Below are positions 34,199 to 43,513 of a stretch of DNA of 64,000 nucleotides, one piece after another (position 1 is the stretch's first letter; each line of letters opens with the position of its first letter). The stretch spans positions 40,651 through 104,650 of the forward strand of contig JBOHRE010000001.1 in NCBI GenBank assembly GCA_050732635.1, in the 5' to 3' direction. The position numbers were made by a program, and so were the translations under genes. The notes under the pieces were generated by a model that saw only the letters and a program-made list of their open reading frames with translations, had not been told where the DNA came from and made no database searches. The DNA is from JBOHRE01 sp050732635 (GTDB taxonomy: Bacteria > Gemmatimonadota > Gemmatimonadetes > Longimicrobiales > RSA9).

Positions 34199-35551
34199 TC
34201 AGTCGGTCAATAGCTCGAAGGTCCAGCCGACGGCCTCACCCGTCGTGGACACGATAACTTCGAACGGCGCCGCTGTGTTCGGCTCGCCAAGCTGTACGGA
34301 AAACTCCTGCGAGCCGACCTGCTGGCCGCCGGGGTCGAGCAGCTCGATGCGGAAGCGGACCGCTTCGCCAGCCGACATGGTCCGGTTCACGACATCGCCC
34401 TGGAACGACATCTGCCCCTCTCCCAGAGACGCACGCACGTTGGTGATCTGTACTGGCAGTGCCTGTCCCTCCTCGAGCACCGCCAGCGCGCGGCGGCTCC
34501 ACTGGTCTTCCTCGCCCGGCGCGCTCGCGAAGCGTGACATGCCGCGGTACGCGCGGCCGAGCAGCGCCAGCGTGTTCTGGTTGTAGGCGTCGATCTCGCG
34601 GAAGCGTTCGGCGATCTCGACATAGCGCGGGTAGAGCTCACCGAGGCGCTCCCGGATCGTTTGCTGCTCGGCTTCGGCAGCGGTATCGAGCTCCTCCTCC
34701 AGATCCGCGGTCATCACGTAGTACGTCTGCGTCAGCAGATTCAGTGCATCGTACGAGTACGGGTTCATCTCGACGACGGCTCCGAAGACGTCGAGCGCCT
34801 CATCGTATCGTTCGGCGCGGAAATGCTCGATGCCGGCGTTGATGCGGAGCCGCGGAATATTCGCCCGCGCCATGGTTGCGTAACGGTCCCAGTCCGCCGT
34901 GATCTCCTCGGAGAACTCCTGCCGGATCGGACCTTCTACGATCTCCAAAACCTGTTCATAGGCCGCGACAGCCCGGTCGGGCTGATCGCGGTTGACATAG
35001 AGAGATGCCAGGTTCATGAGCGCTTCGGGGCGCTCGGTGTAGATCCGCTGTGCGGCCTCGAAGTGCGCGATCGCCTCCTCCTCGCGATCGGCCTCCATGG
35101 CCTCGGTCCCGCGCCGGAACTGTTCGACCCACGCCGATTCGCGCTCTGCACGGATCTGCACCTCGTACGCTGGATAGATTTCCTGCGCACGGTCGAAGGC
35201 CTCGTCGGCGGCATCGCTTTCCCCCGCCAGCGCCTGCGTCTGGCCCAGCAGCAGCCACAGCTTCGGATTCATGCTGTCCTGCTGCAGGCCCTCTTCGACC
35301 ACGGCCACAGCCTGGCGAGCCAACTCCTCTGTCCGCGTCGGATCGCCGGCGTTCTGTGCCTGGATCAGCAGCAGCGACGCGCGCCTCGTATAATCGTCGT
35401 CCGACGGTCGGGCCTGCGGAGGCGGATACTGCGACTCATCCACACCTGCCGATGGCGCCTGCGTCGCTTCCGCCGGAGCCTCCGCCGCCGACGCACAACC
35501 TGCGAGCGCTAGGCCCACGACTGCCGACATGAGCCAACGAGAATCGTTCAT
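34199..35551 (-). CDS. TPR-repeat lipoprotein
   Basis: A 450-residue exported protein. The lipobox is LALAGC at about residues 14-19, followed by a Pro/Glu linker. At least six tetratricopeptide units come next (for example NPKLWLLLGQTQALAGESDAADEAFDRA and EEAIAHFEAAQRIYTERPEALMNLASLYVN, cited in part), and the end is a beta-rich domain of about 90 residues resembling a FxLYD/CARDB-like immunoglobulin-like fold. AGGGGAGGAA lies 6 nt before the ATG, one of the best ribosome-binding sites here. Likely a periplasmic scaffold; partner unknown. Confidence 0.8.
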   Translation of the reverse strand: MNDSRWLMSAVVGLALAGCASAAEAPAEATQAPSAGVDESQYPPPQARPSDDDYTRRASLLLIQAQNAGDPTRTEELARQAVAVVEEGLQQDSMNPKLWLLLGQTQALAGESDAADEAFDRAQEIYPAYEVQIRAERESAWVEQFRRGTEAMEADREEEAIAHFEAAQRIYTERPEALMNLASLYVNRDQPDRAVAAYEQVLEIVEGPIRQEFSEEITADWDRYATMARANIPRLRINAGIEHFRAERYDEALDVFGAVVEMNPYSYDALNLLTQTYYVMTADLEEELDTAAEAEQQTIRERLGELYPRYVEIAERFREIDAYNQNTLALLGRAYRGMSRFASAPGEEDQWSRRALAVLEEGQALPVQITNVRASLGEGQMSFQGDVVNRTMSAGEAVRFRIELLDPGGQQVGSQEFSVQLGEPNTAAPFEVIVSTTGEAVGWTFELLTD

Positions 35552-35617
35552 CCCGATTTCCTCCCCTTTGAAGCGTTTCGCCGGGGCAGGTGGTCACACC
35601 CACCCGACCGTCGTGCA

Positions 35618-36775
35618 TCAGCGCAGCTCCTCGACGGACCGCCTGACGTCGAGGGCCGCGCGGCCGGTTTCCCGCGCCACCCGTGCCACATCCTCGTATT
35701 CGGCCTTCCAGCGCTCCCCGCCGCCGGGCAGGCGGACGCGCTTTCTCCGCACCAGTCGGCCGTCCAACTCCACGTGTTCCTCGGTGCGCGGCAGCGACGG
35801 CCGCCAGACCGCCCAGTAGCGCGCTCCCAGCGTCGTGGTGTTTCGGTACAGCGCCTCCAGAACCGGTTCCAGTGCCGAAGCGCGCACCAGCGCCTCGAGC
35901 CGGATGCCCGGCCGACCCTTCTTCATGTTGACCGGCCCGAATACCGCATCCAGCGCGCCCGCCTGCAACAGCGAGTCCTGCGCACCAGGCACGTATTCCG
36001 GACTGAGATCGTCCAGATCGGCCTGGACCACGTACACCGTCTCCCCCGATCCGTCGGCGAGCTCACCGGCGATCAACCGTAGGCAGTTCGGTCGGTCGAC
36101 AGGATCGCGGGCACCCGCACCATACCCGCTGCCGACCGCCAGGAACTCCTGCGGCGGTCGTGGCTGCTCCACCAGCGCCGCCAGAATCGCGGCCCCGGTC
36201 GGCGTCGTACACTCGCCGCCCAACGCGGCGTCGGCCACCGGCAACCCGTGCAGCAGCTTGAGTGTGGCTGGTGCAGGGACGGGGAACCGACCGTGCGCGA
36301 TGTCGATCCAGCCCGAGCCGAGCGCCACGGGTCGCGTGCCGAAACACTCGAAGCCCAGCTGCTCGATGCCGGCACAGGCACAGAGCACGTCCAGGATCGT
36401 GTCGAGCGCGCCCACCTCGTGGAAATGAACCTTCTCGACGTCGATTCCGTGGATCTCCGCCTCGGCTTCTGCCAGCCGTTGGAAGACATTCCCTGCTCGC
36501 TCGCGAGTCAGCTTCGAAACGGCTGCACGGTCGATGATCTCGAGGATCTGACCCAGGTGCCGGTGCACCCGCTCCTCCGGCAGCTCGAACCATACGCGGC
36601 CGCAATCGATGCCGCGACGCGTCTCCCGGCCGGTTACGATACCGACGTCGTCGATCCCGATCGTCGTCACGAAATCGCGGAACCAGTCACGCGAAAGCCC
36701 CAGATCGAACAGCGCGCCCAGAACCATGTCCCCGCTAATGCCGGCGAAGGGATCGAAGACGAGGACGCGCACCAC
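35618..36775 (-). CDS. larC: Nickel-pincer cofactor cyclometallase LarC
   Basis: Full-length (385 aa) LarC, the CTP-dependent nickel insertase that finishes the pincer cofactor of lactate racemase and related enzymes. The N-terminal signature DPFAGISGDMVLGALFDLG, the conserved EVGALDTILDV and the C-terminal LarC domain with GPVNMKKGRPG are all present. It is one uninterrupted frame, unlike the frameshifted LarC1/C2 of lactobacilli. No larA, larB or larE is in this window. Last gene of the long prfB-to-larC run, 79 nt after the GluRS-like gene. Confidence 0.93.
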   Translation of the reverse strand: MVRVLVFDPFAGISGDMVLGALFDLGLSRDWFRDFVTTIGIDDVGIVTGRETRRGIDCGRVWFELPEERVHRHLGQILEIIDRAAVSKLTRERAGNVFQRLAEAEAEIHGIDVEKVHFHEVGALDTILDVLCACAGIEQLGFECFGTRPVALGSGWIDIAHGRFPVPAPATLKLLHGLPVADAALGGECTTPTGAAILAALVEQPRPPQEFLAVGSGYGAGARDPVDRPNCLRLIAGELADGSGETVYVVQADLDDLSPEYVPGAQDSLLQAGALDAVFGPVNMKKGRPGIRLEALVRASALEPVLEALYRNTTTLGARYWAVWRPSLPRTEEHVELDGRLVRRKRVRLPGGGERWKAEYEDVARVARETGRAALDVRRSVEELR

Positions 36776-36854
36776 AACTCTCCTGTTGCGTACTGGAGCC
36801 TGGCCGAAACAGGCAGAATCTAGACGCGGCCGAATGCGCGGTCAAACGCAGGAT

Positions 36855-38015
36855 TCAACTGCGCGGCGCATCCGACTCGAGGTGCTCGTTGATGTCGGCG
36901 AAGGTGGACAGCCGCGAGCGCACGGCGTCGACCGCTGCGTCGAGCTCGCCGCCGTCGTTCGGTCCGAGCCCGGGCTGAATCCATGGCTTCAGCGTCTCCA
37001 CCAGCGCTGGCAGCTCCATTCGGCCGATATGCTCGGCCGAGAGCCGCTGCAATGTCGCCGGGTCGAAGCGTGCGCTACGCGTTCGCAGGTGATCGATCGA
37101 GAGCCGCTCCAGCAATCGACCCCGGCTGAGAACGTCCTCGCCCTCCGGACTCGAGCAGGCGAGTAGAGCCAGATAGTTGAGCACGGCTTCCGGGTGGTAG
37201 CCGGCACGGCGACAGTCGCGAACAGTCGGGCCCCCGCGAGTCTCGCTCAGGGTCTCGCCGCGCTGATCGAGTACATCAGGCACATGAATGTAGGTCGGCG
37301 CACCGTGACCGAGCGTGGCGAACAACAGGGCCTGCTGCGGCGTGGCCTCGCGGTGCCCGGCATTCCGGATCACGTGCGTGATCTCCATTAGCGCATCGTC
37401 GACCACGTCCGCAAAAGCGCGCGTGGCTTGGCCATCATGTCCGAGCAGCATGAAATCCTCGACGTCATGCTCAGCCACGTCGGTTCGGCCATGTGTTGCA
37501 TCATCGAACCGCGCCGCCGCACTGCTCAGAGCGACCTTGCTGTCAAAGCGTATCGCGAACCGCTGGCCGGACGCCGCACGCTGCAGCGCACCGGCATCGC
37601 CGAGTCCGCGGCAGTTGCCAGCCGAGCACCGGTCGGCGGCTCGCTCGGCGCCGGGCGAGCGCCCGGCCTGCTGACTCGTTGGCGCGCAGAAACAGCGGTA
37701 GGCGACACCCGCCGCCAGCAGCCACGCGGCGTGCTCCCGGTACAGGTGCCCACGCTCGCTCTTCAGGTACGGAGCGTTCGGCCCCGCCCAGTCGTCGCTC
37801 CGCGCGCTCGGCCCCTCATCCCAGTCCACGCCCAGCCAGCGCAGGTCGGCAAGTGCCTCGATATCCTCACCACCGACCGGCGTCGCCGCATCATCGACAC
37901 GGATTATGAAGACGCCGTGGTTCTGGCGGGCGAACAGCCAATTGAGCACTGCGGTGTGGGCATTGCCGAAATGCAGACCACCGGCGGCCTCGGCTGCGAA
38001 GCGGGTGCGAACCAT
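36855..38015 (-). CDS. Divergent glutamyl-tRNA synthetase paralogue, probably inactive or repurposed
   Basis: A 386-residue protein aligned throughout to GluRS (IRVDDAATPVGGEDIEALADLRWLG; LYREHAAWLLAAGVAYRCFC; VLNYLALLA), but the catalytic motifs are altered. The HIGH box is HFGN (residues 15-18). The substrate-binding Ser of the SPT motif is Glu (FAAEAAGG). RIEDTD is RVDDAA. KLSKR (the KMSKS box) is TLSETR, without either lysine. The anticodon-binding end is shortened: GluRS is usually 470-490 aa. It is longer than the tRNA-Asp-modifying Glu-Q-RS (about 300 aa). It starts 12 nt after uvrC. Canonical aminoacylation is unlikely; a moonlighting or regulatory role is inference. Confidence 0.8.
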   Translation of the reverse strand: MVRTRFAAEAAGGLHFGNAHTAVLNWLFARQNHGVFIIRVDDAATPVGGEDIEALADLRWLGVDWDEGPSARSDDWAGPNAPYLKSERGHLYREHAAWLLAAGVAYRCFCAPTSQQAGRSPGAERAADRCSAGNCRGLGDAGALQRAASGQRFAIRFDSKVALSSAAARFDDATHGRTDVAEHDVEDFMLLGHDGQATRAFADVVDDALMEITHVIRNAGHREATPQQALLFATLGHGAPTYIHVPDVLDQRGETLSETRGGPTVRDCRRAGYHPEAVLNYLALLACSSPEGEDVLSRGRLLERLSIDHLRTRSARFDPATLQRLSAEHIGRMELPALVETLKPWIQPGLGPNDGGELDAAVDAVRSRLSTFADINEHLESDAPRS

Positions 38016-38027
38016 GCGCCTTTCGCC

Positions 38028-39896
38028 TCAGGAATCGAGGGCTTCGAGCACGGCCCGCGCGAGACGCTGGGAGAATCCCGGCAATGCGGCGAGCTCCTCG
38101 AGCCGTGCGGCACGGACCGCCCGAACGCTGCCGAAGCGTTCCAGCAGGAGTCGCTGTCGGGCCGCTCCGATCCCGGGAACGCGAGAGAGCTCGCTGGTCA
38201 GCGTACGGCGGGATCGAAGCTTTCGGTTGTAGCCATGTGCAAAGCGGTGGGCCTCATCACGCATCCGCTGCAGCAAGCGTAGCGCTGGCGATGTACGCGG
38301 AAGACGAATTGGTTCGGCAATGTCCGGAACGTAGATCGCCTCCTCGCGCTTCGCCAGAGCACACACCGCGACATCGCTGGCGCCCGCCGCTCGCGCTGCA
38401 ACAACCGCTGCGCCGAGCTGTCCACGACCGCCATCGATCACGATCAGGTCCGGCATGCGCTCGCCCTCCTCGCTCCGCCGCCGCAGATAGCGGTCGACGA
38501 CCTCGGCCATTGAGCGGAAATCATCATTGCCCCACTCGCCACGGATGCGAAACCGGCGATAGCCTGACTTGGTTGGCTCCGCATTCACGAAGGCTACGGC
38601 ACTGCCGACCACCTCCGTTCCCTGGATATGCGAGATGTCGAAGCATACGGTCAACCGCGGGACGACGCGCAGGTCGAGCGCGTCCTGTAGCTCGTACAGA
38701 ACATCCTCTGCACGGCCGGGCGTCTGTTCGGCAATGAGCGCGCGCTCCTCGAGCAGATGTCTCGCGTTCTGGCTGGCAAGCTCGATCAGCCGCCGTTTGT
38801 CGCCGCGCCGCGGCACGGTGCTGCGCACCCGCCGGCCGGCACGCTGCTCCAGGACTGTCGTCAGATCCGGGCGATCCCCGAACTCCGTCGGAAACAGCAC
38901 TTCCCGCGGCACATCGCGCGTCCCGTGCTCACCTTGCCCGAGGTAAAGCGCTGTGGCGCCGGCGGCGAGGATCGCCGCGTCGTCCTCATCATCCAGCTCA
39001 CGCAACCACTGCGCCTCGCGGCCCAGCAGCTTGCCATCCCGGATCCGCAGCTGGACCACGATGCCATCGGCCCCATCGCGCGCCAGGCCAAACACGTCCT
39101 GATTGCCGCCACGCAGGTCGCTGGTGCGCTGGCGTCGCTCCAAGACGTCCAGACCGGTCAAGACATCCCGCAGCGTGGCCGCGCGCTCGAAGTTGAGCGT
39201 CCCGACCGCCGTCGCCAGCTCCTCTTCGACACGCCGGCGGACGCCGTCTATCCTGCCCCCCAGCACTTCGATCACATCATCGATCATCCGGCGGTACTCC
39301 GCCTGTGACTGGAGCCCGACGCAAGGCGCGTGGCAGCGCCCGATATGGTAGTCGAGACAGGGTCGCGCCGGGGCTTCGGTCGGCAGATGATAGCGGCAGC
39401 TTCGCACCGTGAAGAGGCGCTTGATCAACTCCAGTGCATGGCGCATCAGTCCGACATCGGTATACGGCCCGAAGTAGCGCGCGCCGTCGTTCTCGAGGCG
39501 GCGGGTCACGTATACCCGGGGGAACGGCTCCTGGACCGTCACCGTGATGTAGGGGTAGCGCTTGTCATCGCGTAACTGGATGTTGAACGGCGGACGGTGC
39601 GCCTTGATCAGGTTCGCCTCCAGCAGCAGCGCTTCCGCGTCCGACCCGACCACGATGCTCTCGATATCGCGCACACGACGCAGCATCTCATCGTTCTTGA
39701 GCGACGTGCCGAGCTGCGCGAAGTGGCTGCGAACCCGGCTGCGAAGAGAGCGTGCCTTGCCGATGTACAGGATCTGGCCAGCGGCGTCGCGGAACAGGTA
39801 GACGCCGGGCCGGTTCGGCAGGCTGCGTAACGTTCTGTCGAGATTCGTGCTGGCCACGGGCAGGGCTATACCGCGAATTCTATGAGCTGCTGGCAT
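38028..39896 (-). CDS. uvrC: Excinuclease ABC subunit C
   Basis: Nucleotide excision repair endonuclease making both incisions. The N-terminal GIY-YIG domain is RPGVYLFRDAAGQILYIGKA, followed by the cysteine-rich linker (PCLDYHIGRCHAPCVG), a UVR helix pair that contacts UvrB, the RNase H-like domain (CFDISHIQGTEVVGSAV, VIDGGRGQL) and a C-terminal helix-hairpin-helix (ELSRVPGIGAARQRLLLERFGS). The ATG at 39896 gives 622 aa, normal for UvrC; a GTG at 39857 is an alternative. uvrA and uvrB are not in the window. Confidence 0.96.
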   Translation of the reverse strand: MPAAHRIRGIALPVASTNLDRTLRSLPNRPGVYLFRDAAGQILYIGKARSLRSRVRSHFAQLGTSLKNDEMLRRVRDIESIVVGSDAEALLLEANLIKAHRPPFNIQLRDDKRYPYITVTVQEPFPRVYVTRRLENDGARYFGPYTDVGLMRHALELIKRLFTVRSCRYHLPTEAPARPCLDYHIGRCHAPCVGLQSQAEYRRMIDDVIEVLGGRIDGVRRRVEEELATAVGTLNFERAATLRDVLTGLDVLERRQRTSDLRGGNQDVFGLARDGADGIVVQLRIRDGKLLGREAQWLRELDDEDDAAILAAGATALYLGQGEHGTRDVPREVLFPTEFGDRPDLTTVLEQRAGRRVRSTVPRRGDKRRLIELASQNARHLLEERALIAEQTPGRAEDVLYELQDALDLRVVPRLTVCFDISHIQGTEVVGSAVAFVNAEPTKSGYRRFRIRGEWGNDDFRSMAEVVDRYLRRRSEEGERMPDLIVIDGGRGQLGAAVVAARAAGASDVAVCALAKREEAIYVPDIAEPIRLPRTSPALRLLQRMRDEAHRFAHGYNRKLRSRRTLTSELSRVPGIGAARQRLLLERFGSVRAVRAARLEELAALPGFSQRLARAVLEALDS

Positions 39897-39946
39897 GTTT
39901 CGATGACCCGCGATAGTACCCCGTTCCGGCGCGCCGTTCCGCGGAG

Positions 39947-41590
39947 TCAGCGGCGCCGCAGCAAGCGGCCCAGCACCGAGCGTGCCTCGTCGAGCTGCAG
40001 GATCGCTCCCAGCACGAAGTAGACGATGCCGAATACGCCGGCCGCCAGCACGCCTTCGAGCAGCTTCTTCGGCAGGGTGGGCAGGACGGCCAGGCTCAGC
40101 AGCGCGCAGAGACCGGCCACCGAGGCGGCGAGCAGCATCCGCAGCAGCGGGCCCAGTGGCGGGTTGACCGCACCGATGCGCGGCTTCAGGCGCCGTCGCA
40201 GCAGGTACCACTCCAGCCAGGCGGCCAGGCCAGCGCCGAGGCTCAGACCGGCCGGCCCGAGCATCTGGGTTCCGAGTACCGGCGGCGTGAACCAGCCGAA
40301 GCCGTACGGCCCGAAGCTGACCGGACCCAGATCGGCCCTACCCAGTTGGACCATGAGCGCAGCGCCCAGCAGCGCTGACGTCAGGACCCGTAGCATCGCG
40401 AACAGCGCCGGCGTGCGCGTGTCGTGTAGAGCGAAATAGGCGGATGAGAACAGGCGCGTACCGGTCGATGCCATGAGGCCGACCGTATAGCCGAACAGCA
40501 CCCAGTAGACGACCATCACGTCGGCCGGGCTGAAGCTACCGCGCTGGTACAGTGCCGCGATGAGCACGTCGCCGATCGTGAAGAACGCGATCGCCGAGGG
40601 GACGACATAGAACGCGATCCGAGCCAGGCCGGCGTTCACGCGCTGTCGCAGCACGTCGGCCGCGCTGGCCCGTTCACGCGCCAGTTCCGGCAGCTCGGCA
40701 GCGGCCACGGCCATCCCGAACAGGCTGACCGGCAGCATGTACAGCGTCTGGGCATAGCCCAGCGAAGCGATGGCCCCGATCGAAAGGAGTGAGCCCAGGA
40801 CGATGTCGACATACCCGCTGAGCTGAACCACTCCGCGCCCCACCACCGCCGGGCCGGCGTTGCGCACGGCCACGCGCACACCTTCGCGACGCAGGTCCCA
40901 GCGGATCTTCAGCGAGCGCTCCAGGCGTACCACGGCCGGCAACTGCACCATGAACTGGAGCGCGCCGCCGACCAGGGCACCCCAGGCGAGCGCAATGGCC
41001 AGGCCGGGCTGCTGCAATCTGCCGCCCAGCGCCAGCATCGCCGCGATCATCGCCGCGTTCCACAGGACCGGAGCCACGTAGGGCAGGAAGAAGTGCCGAT
41101 GACTGTTCAGCACGCCCAGCGACCAGGCCGACAGCACCAGAATCCCGGTCATCGGGAAGATGATTCGTGTCAGCGTTACGGTGAGCTCGTACTGAAGTCC
41201 CTCGAAGCCCGGCGCGAAGACGGTGACGAGCACGGGCGCGAGCATCATTCCGATCAATGCCAGTGCACCGGCCAGAGCGAACAGCAGCGCGAAGATGGCG
41301 CCGGCCACGCGCCCCGCCTCCTCCTCGCGGCCGTCCCGCAGCAGTTCCGAGTATACGGGGATGAACGACGCGCTCAACACACCTTCGCCGAGCAGGTTCT
41401 GCAGCACGTTGGGCATGCGCAACGCCGTGCGAAACGCGTCGGCGGAGGCGGAGGTACCGAAGTAGCGCGCGAAAACGACCTCGCGCACCAGCCCCGCAAT
41501 GCGGCTGAGCAGGATGCCGCTCGCGACCAGGCGGGCCGAGCGCGTCGACGCGCTGGACGCGGCGGCTGCAGGACTAAGGTTCGGGCTCAC
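39947..41590 (-). CDS. murJ: Lipid II flippase MurJ
   Basis: MOP-superfamily membrane flippase that moves lipid II to the periplasm for peptidoglycan synthesis. 547 aa with 14 hydrophobic segments. Landmarks are ASGILLSRIAGLVREVVFARYFG, ADAFRTALRMPNVLQNLLGEGVLSASFIPVY and YTVGLMASTGTRLFSSAYFALHDTRTP (cited in part). GTG 41590 is chosen; it overlaps the small coiled-coil gene by 17 nt and removes an unlikely 53-residue extension from the longer frame. Confidence 0.94.
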   Translation of the reverse strand: MSPNLSPAAAASSASTRSARLVASGILLSRIAGLVREVVFARYFGTSASADAFRTALRMPNVLQNLLGEGVLSASFIPVYSELLRDGREEEAGRVAGAIFALLFALAGALALIGMMLAPVLVTVFAPGFEGLQYELTVTLTRIIFPMTGILVLSAWSLGVLNSHRHFFLPYVAPVLWNAAMIAAMLALGGRLQQPGLAIALAWGALVGGALQFMVQLPAVVRLERSLKIRWDLRREGVRVAVRNAGPAVVGRGVVQLSGYVDIVLGSLLSIGAIASLGYAQTLYMLPVSLFGMAVAAAELPELARERASAADVLRQRVNAGLARIAFYVVPSAIAFFTIGDVLIAALYQRGSFSPADVMVVYWVLFGYTVGLMASTGTRLFSSAYFALHDTRTPALFAMLRVLTSALLGAALMVQLGRADLGPVSFGPYGFGWFTPPVLGTQMLGPAGLSLGAGLAAWLEWYLLRRRLKPRIGAVNPPLGPLLRMLLAASVAGLCALLSLAVLPTLPKKLLEGVLAAGVFGIVYFVLGAILQLDEARSVLGRLLRRR

Positions 41591-41846
41591 CCGGCGGAAG
41601 CGTTCCGCCGGTCGGCGCGCGGCTTTCGAGCAGCTGCTGGATGAAGCGAGTCTCCTCGTCGAGACGGCGAACTTCCTGAAGCAGCCGATCGACCTCGCCT
41701 TCCAGCGCCAGCATGCGATCGGCCAGCGCAGGATCCGGCTTGGTGCCACGCTCCAGCCTCGCCGCCAGAGCTCGTCCCAGCTGCGAGTCCAGGATCACCG
41801 CCAACAACGGGATCATCAACGCGAGGATGATGACGAAACCGATCAT
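41574..41846 (-). CDS. Small membrane-anchored coiled-coil protein (PspB-like layout)
   Basis: A 90-residue protein. One N-terminal membrane segment (IGFVIILALMIPLLAVIL, residues 2-19) is followed by a predicted coiled coil with heptad leucines (ALADRMLALEGEVDRLLQEVRRLDEETRFIQQLL, cited in part) and a Pro/Gly tail. The layout matches PspB-type or other small inner membrane proteins; sequence identity to PspB is too weak to name it. It lies 11 nt after bshC and overlaps murJ. Confidence 0.65.
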   Translation of the reverse strand: MIGFVIILALMIPLLAVILDSQLGRALAARLERGTKPDPALADRMLALEGEVDRLLQEVRRLDEETRFIQQLLESRAPTGGTLPPGEPEP

Positions 41847-41857
41847 CGTCCATGAAA

Positions 41858-43513
41858 TTAGCCGCGCGTCGAGGACACGGGCAAGCCGCCGATCGGTCCG
41901 CGGGCGATGTCGCCCCCGATGTTTACCCGGCTCTCGAACGCACTGCGCACGGCCGCGATGAAACGCGGACCGTAGCGCGCCAGATACTGCGCGGGATTCA
42001 GCACGCGCTCCTGCGGCCGGTCGGCCGGATACAGGTTCATGCGCGCCTTCTCGACCTGCTGCAGCGCCACGGCGTTCCGGTGCTTGAGCTGCCTGAGGAT
42101 CTTGACCTCCGCACGCTCCACCTCGCGGAGCGAGGCGTTGCGCGCCGCCGCAATGGGCCCGGCCAGCGTCGGATCGATCGGCGTCGCCGCGCTCTCGAGG
42201 TCCGCGTAGCCGCGCTCGATCGTACGGCGTAACGCCGCCAAGGCCGCGGCGGCTTCGGCCGGCAGCTGCTCGCGGGCCACACGCGATGCCAACTCGTGCG
42301 CGGGCGCCGCGAAGTCGTCCAGATCGAGGTCGAACTTGTCCAGCACCTTGCCGATCTTGCCCTCCAGCAGCGTTGCTCCCAGCCGCGGAAAGACGACCGG
42401 CATGTCGATACCATGGAACGCAAACAATCCGCCAAGCTGCGCCCAGTAGGCCACCTCGGCGGGTCCGCCGACGTAACAGATCGTTGGCAGCGTCGCCGCC
42501 TCGACCACTGGTCGCAGCGCGACGTTCGGCGAGAAGCGCTCCGGGTTCGCACCGATTTCGGCGATCAGCTCGGACTCCTCCCAGCTGCGCCCGGCGCCGC
42601 CCGCGTGAAAGCGCCCTGCGCTGTGCGCGATCCGCTGGCGGCCGGTCGCGCCATGATAGAACAGGTTCGTCGCGCCCGGCAGCACCGCCAGGCGAGGCTC
42701 GAAGCCGGCGCGTTCCAATTGATCCGTGCGTTCGACCAATGCCTGTTCCGTTCGGCTCGTGGCAGCGGCCTCGCTGGCAAGCAGTCCAGCCGAGGCCTTC
42801 TTGAGCGCGGGATCGGCTGCATCCACCAGAGCCAGTCCCGTGTCGGCAAACCAATCAGCCACCAACGAGCCGAACGCCGCACCGAATCCCACACCGGGCC
42901 GATAAGCGGCCCGAAGCCGCCGCAGGAGAGGGCCCTTAAACTCCGTCTCCGGAATAACTTGGGCGAAGTCGTCCAACGCCGTTTCGATGGCTCCGTCGAG
43001 TATACGCAGACTGAGTGGCGGCGCCTGGGCATCGCGTTCGGGCGGCAGCGCGATGCGACATAGCTGGTTGTCCGGCGTGAGCAGATGGGTGTGATTGGCT
43101 TCCGCCCAGTCGTGATCGTCCGACCCGATCCAGAACACTGGCGCCGTCGGCACATCCAACTCCGCCTGCAGACGGTCGGCCAGAGCGATGGTGGTGGCGA
43201 TCTTGTAGACGTTGTAGAGCGGGCCTCCGAAGAGCGCCGGCTGCTGACCGGTCGTGACCAGCACGCCTTCGGCGAGTGCGCTGGCGACGCGCTGCCGGCC
43301 CGCCTCACCGGCTGGCCGCACGTAGTCGCGCAGCTTGCTTCGCGCCCCGATGTCGAACCGCGATCGCACGGCGGTCGCCTGCCTGCGATAGCCTTCGATG
43401 CGCCAGGGGTCGGCTGCGAAGAACGCAGCCAACGAATCCCAGCTATGGAGGTACGTGCGGAGCAGCGGCGGGCCCTCGGGCCAGCGGATCACGAACTCGA
43501 TGCCGTCGATCAA
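41858..43513 (-). CDS. bshC: Bacillithiol biosynthesis cysteine-adding enzyme BshC
   Basis: Putative ligase adding cysteine to GlcN-malate, the last step of bacillithiol synthesis. 551 aa with the family signature TTGQQPALFGGPLYNVYKI near residue 87, FWIGSDDHDWAEAN, and ICYVGGPAEVAYWAQL in the C-terminal half, then a helical arm with a coiled coil. The start overlaps rlmH (ATGA). bshA and bshB are not in the window. It suggests that this diderm uses bacillithiol as its low-molecular-weight thiol. Confidence 0.93.
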   Translation of the reverse strand: MIDGIEFVIRWPEGPPLLRTYLHSWDSLAAFFAADPWRIEGYRRQATAVRSRFDIGARSKLRDYVRPAGEAGRQRVASALAEGVLVTTGQQPALFGGPLYNVYKIATTIALADRLQAELDVPTAPVFWIGSDDHDWAEANHTHLLTPDNQLCRIALPPERDAQAPPLSLRILDGAIETALDDFAQVIPETEFKGPLLRRLRAAYRPGVGFGAAFGSLVADWFADTGLALVDAADPALKKASAGLLASEAAATSRTEQALVERTDQLERAGFEPRLAVLPGATNLFYHGATGRQRIAHSAGRFHAGGAGRSWEESELIAEIGANPERFSPNVALRPVVEAATLPTICYVGGPAEVAYWAQLGGLFAFHGIDMPVVFPRLGATLLEGKIGKVLDKFDLDLDDFAAPAHELASRVAREQLPAEAAAALAALRRTIERGYADLESAATPIDPTLAGPIAAARNASLREVERAEVKILRQLKHRNAVALQQVEKARMNLYPADRPQERVLNPAQYLARYGPRFIAAVRSAFESRVNIGGDIARGPIGGLPVSSTRG

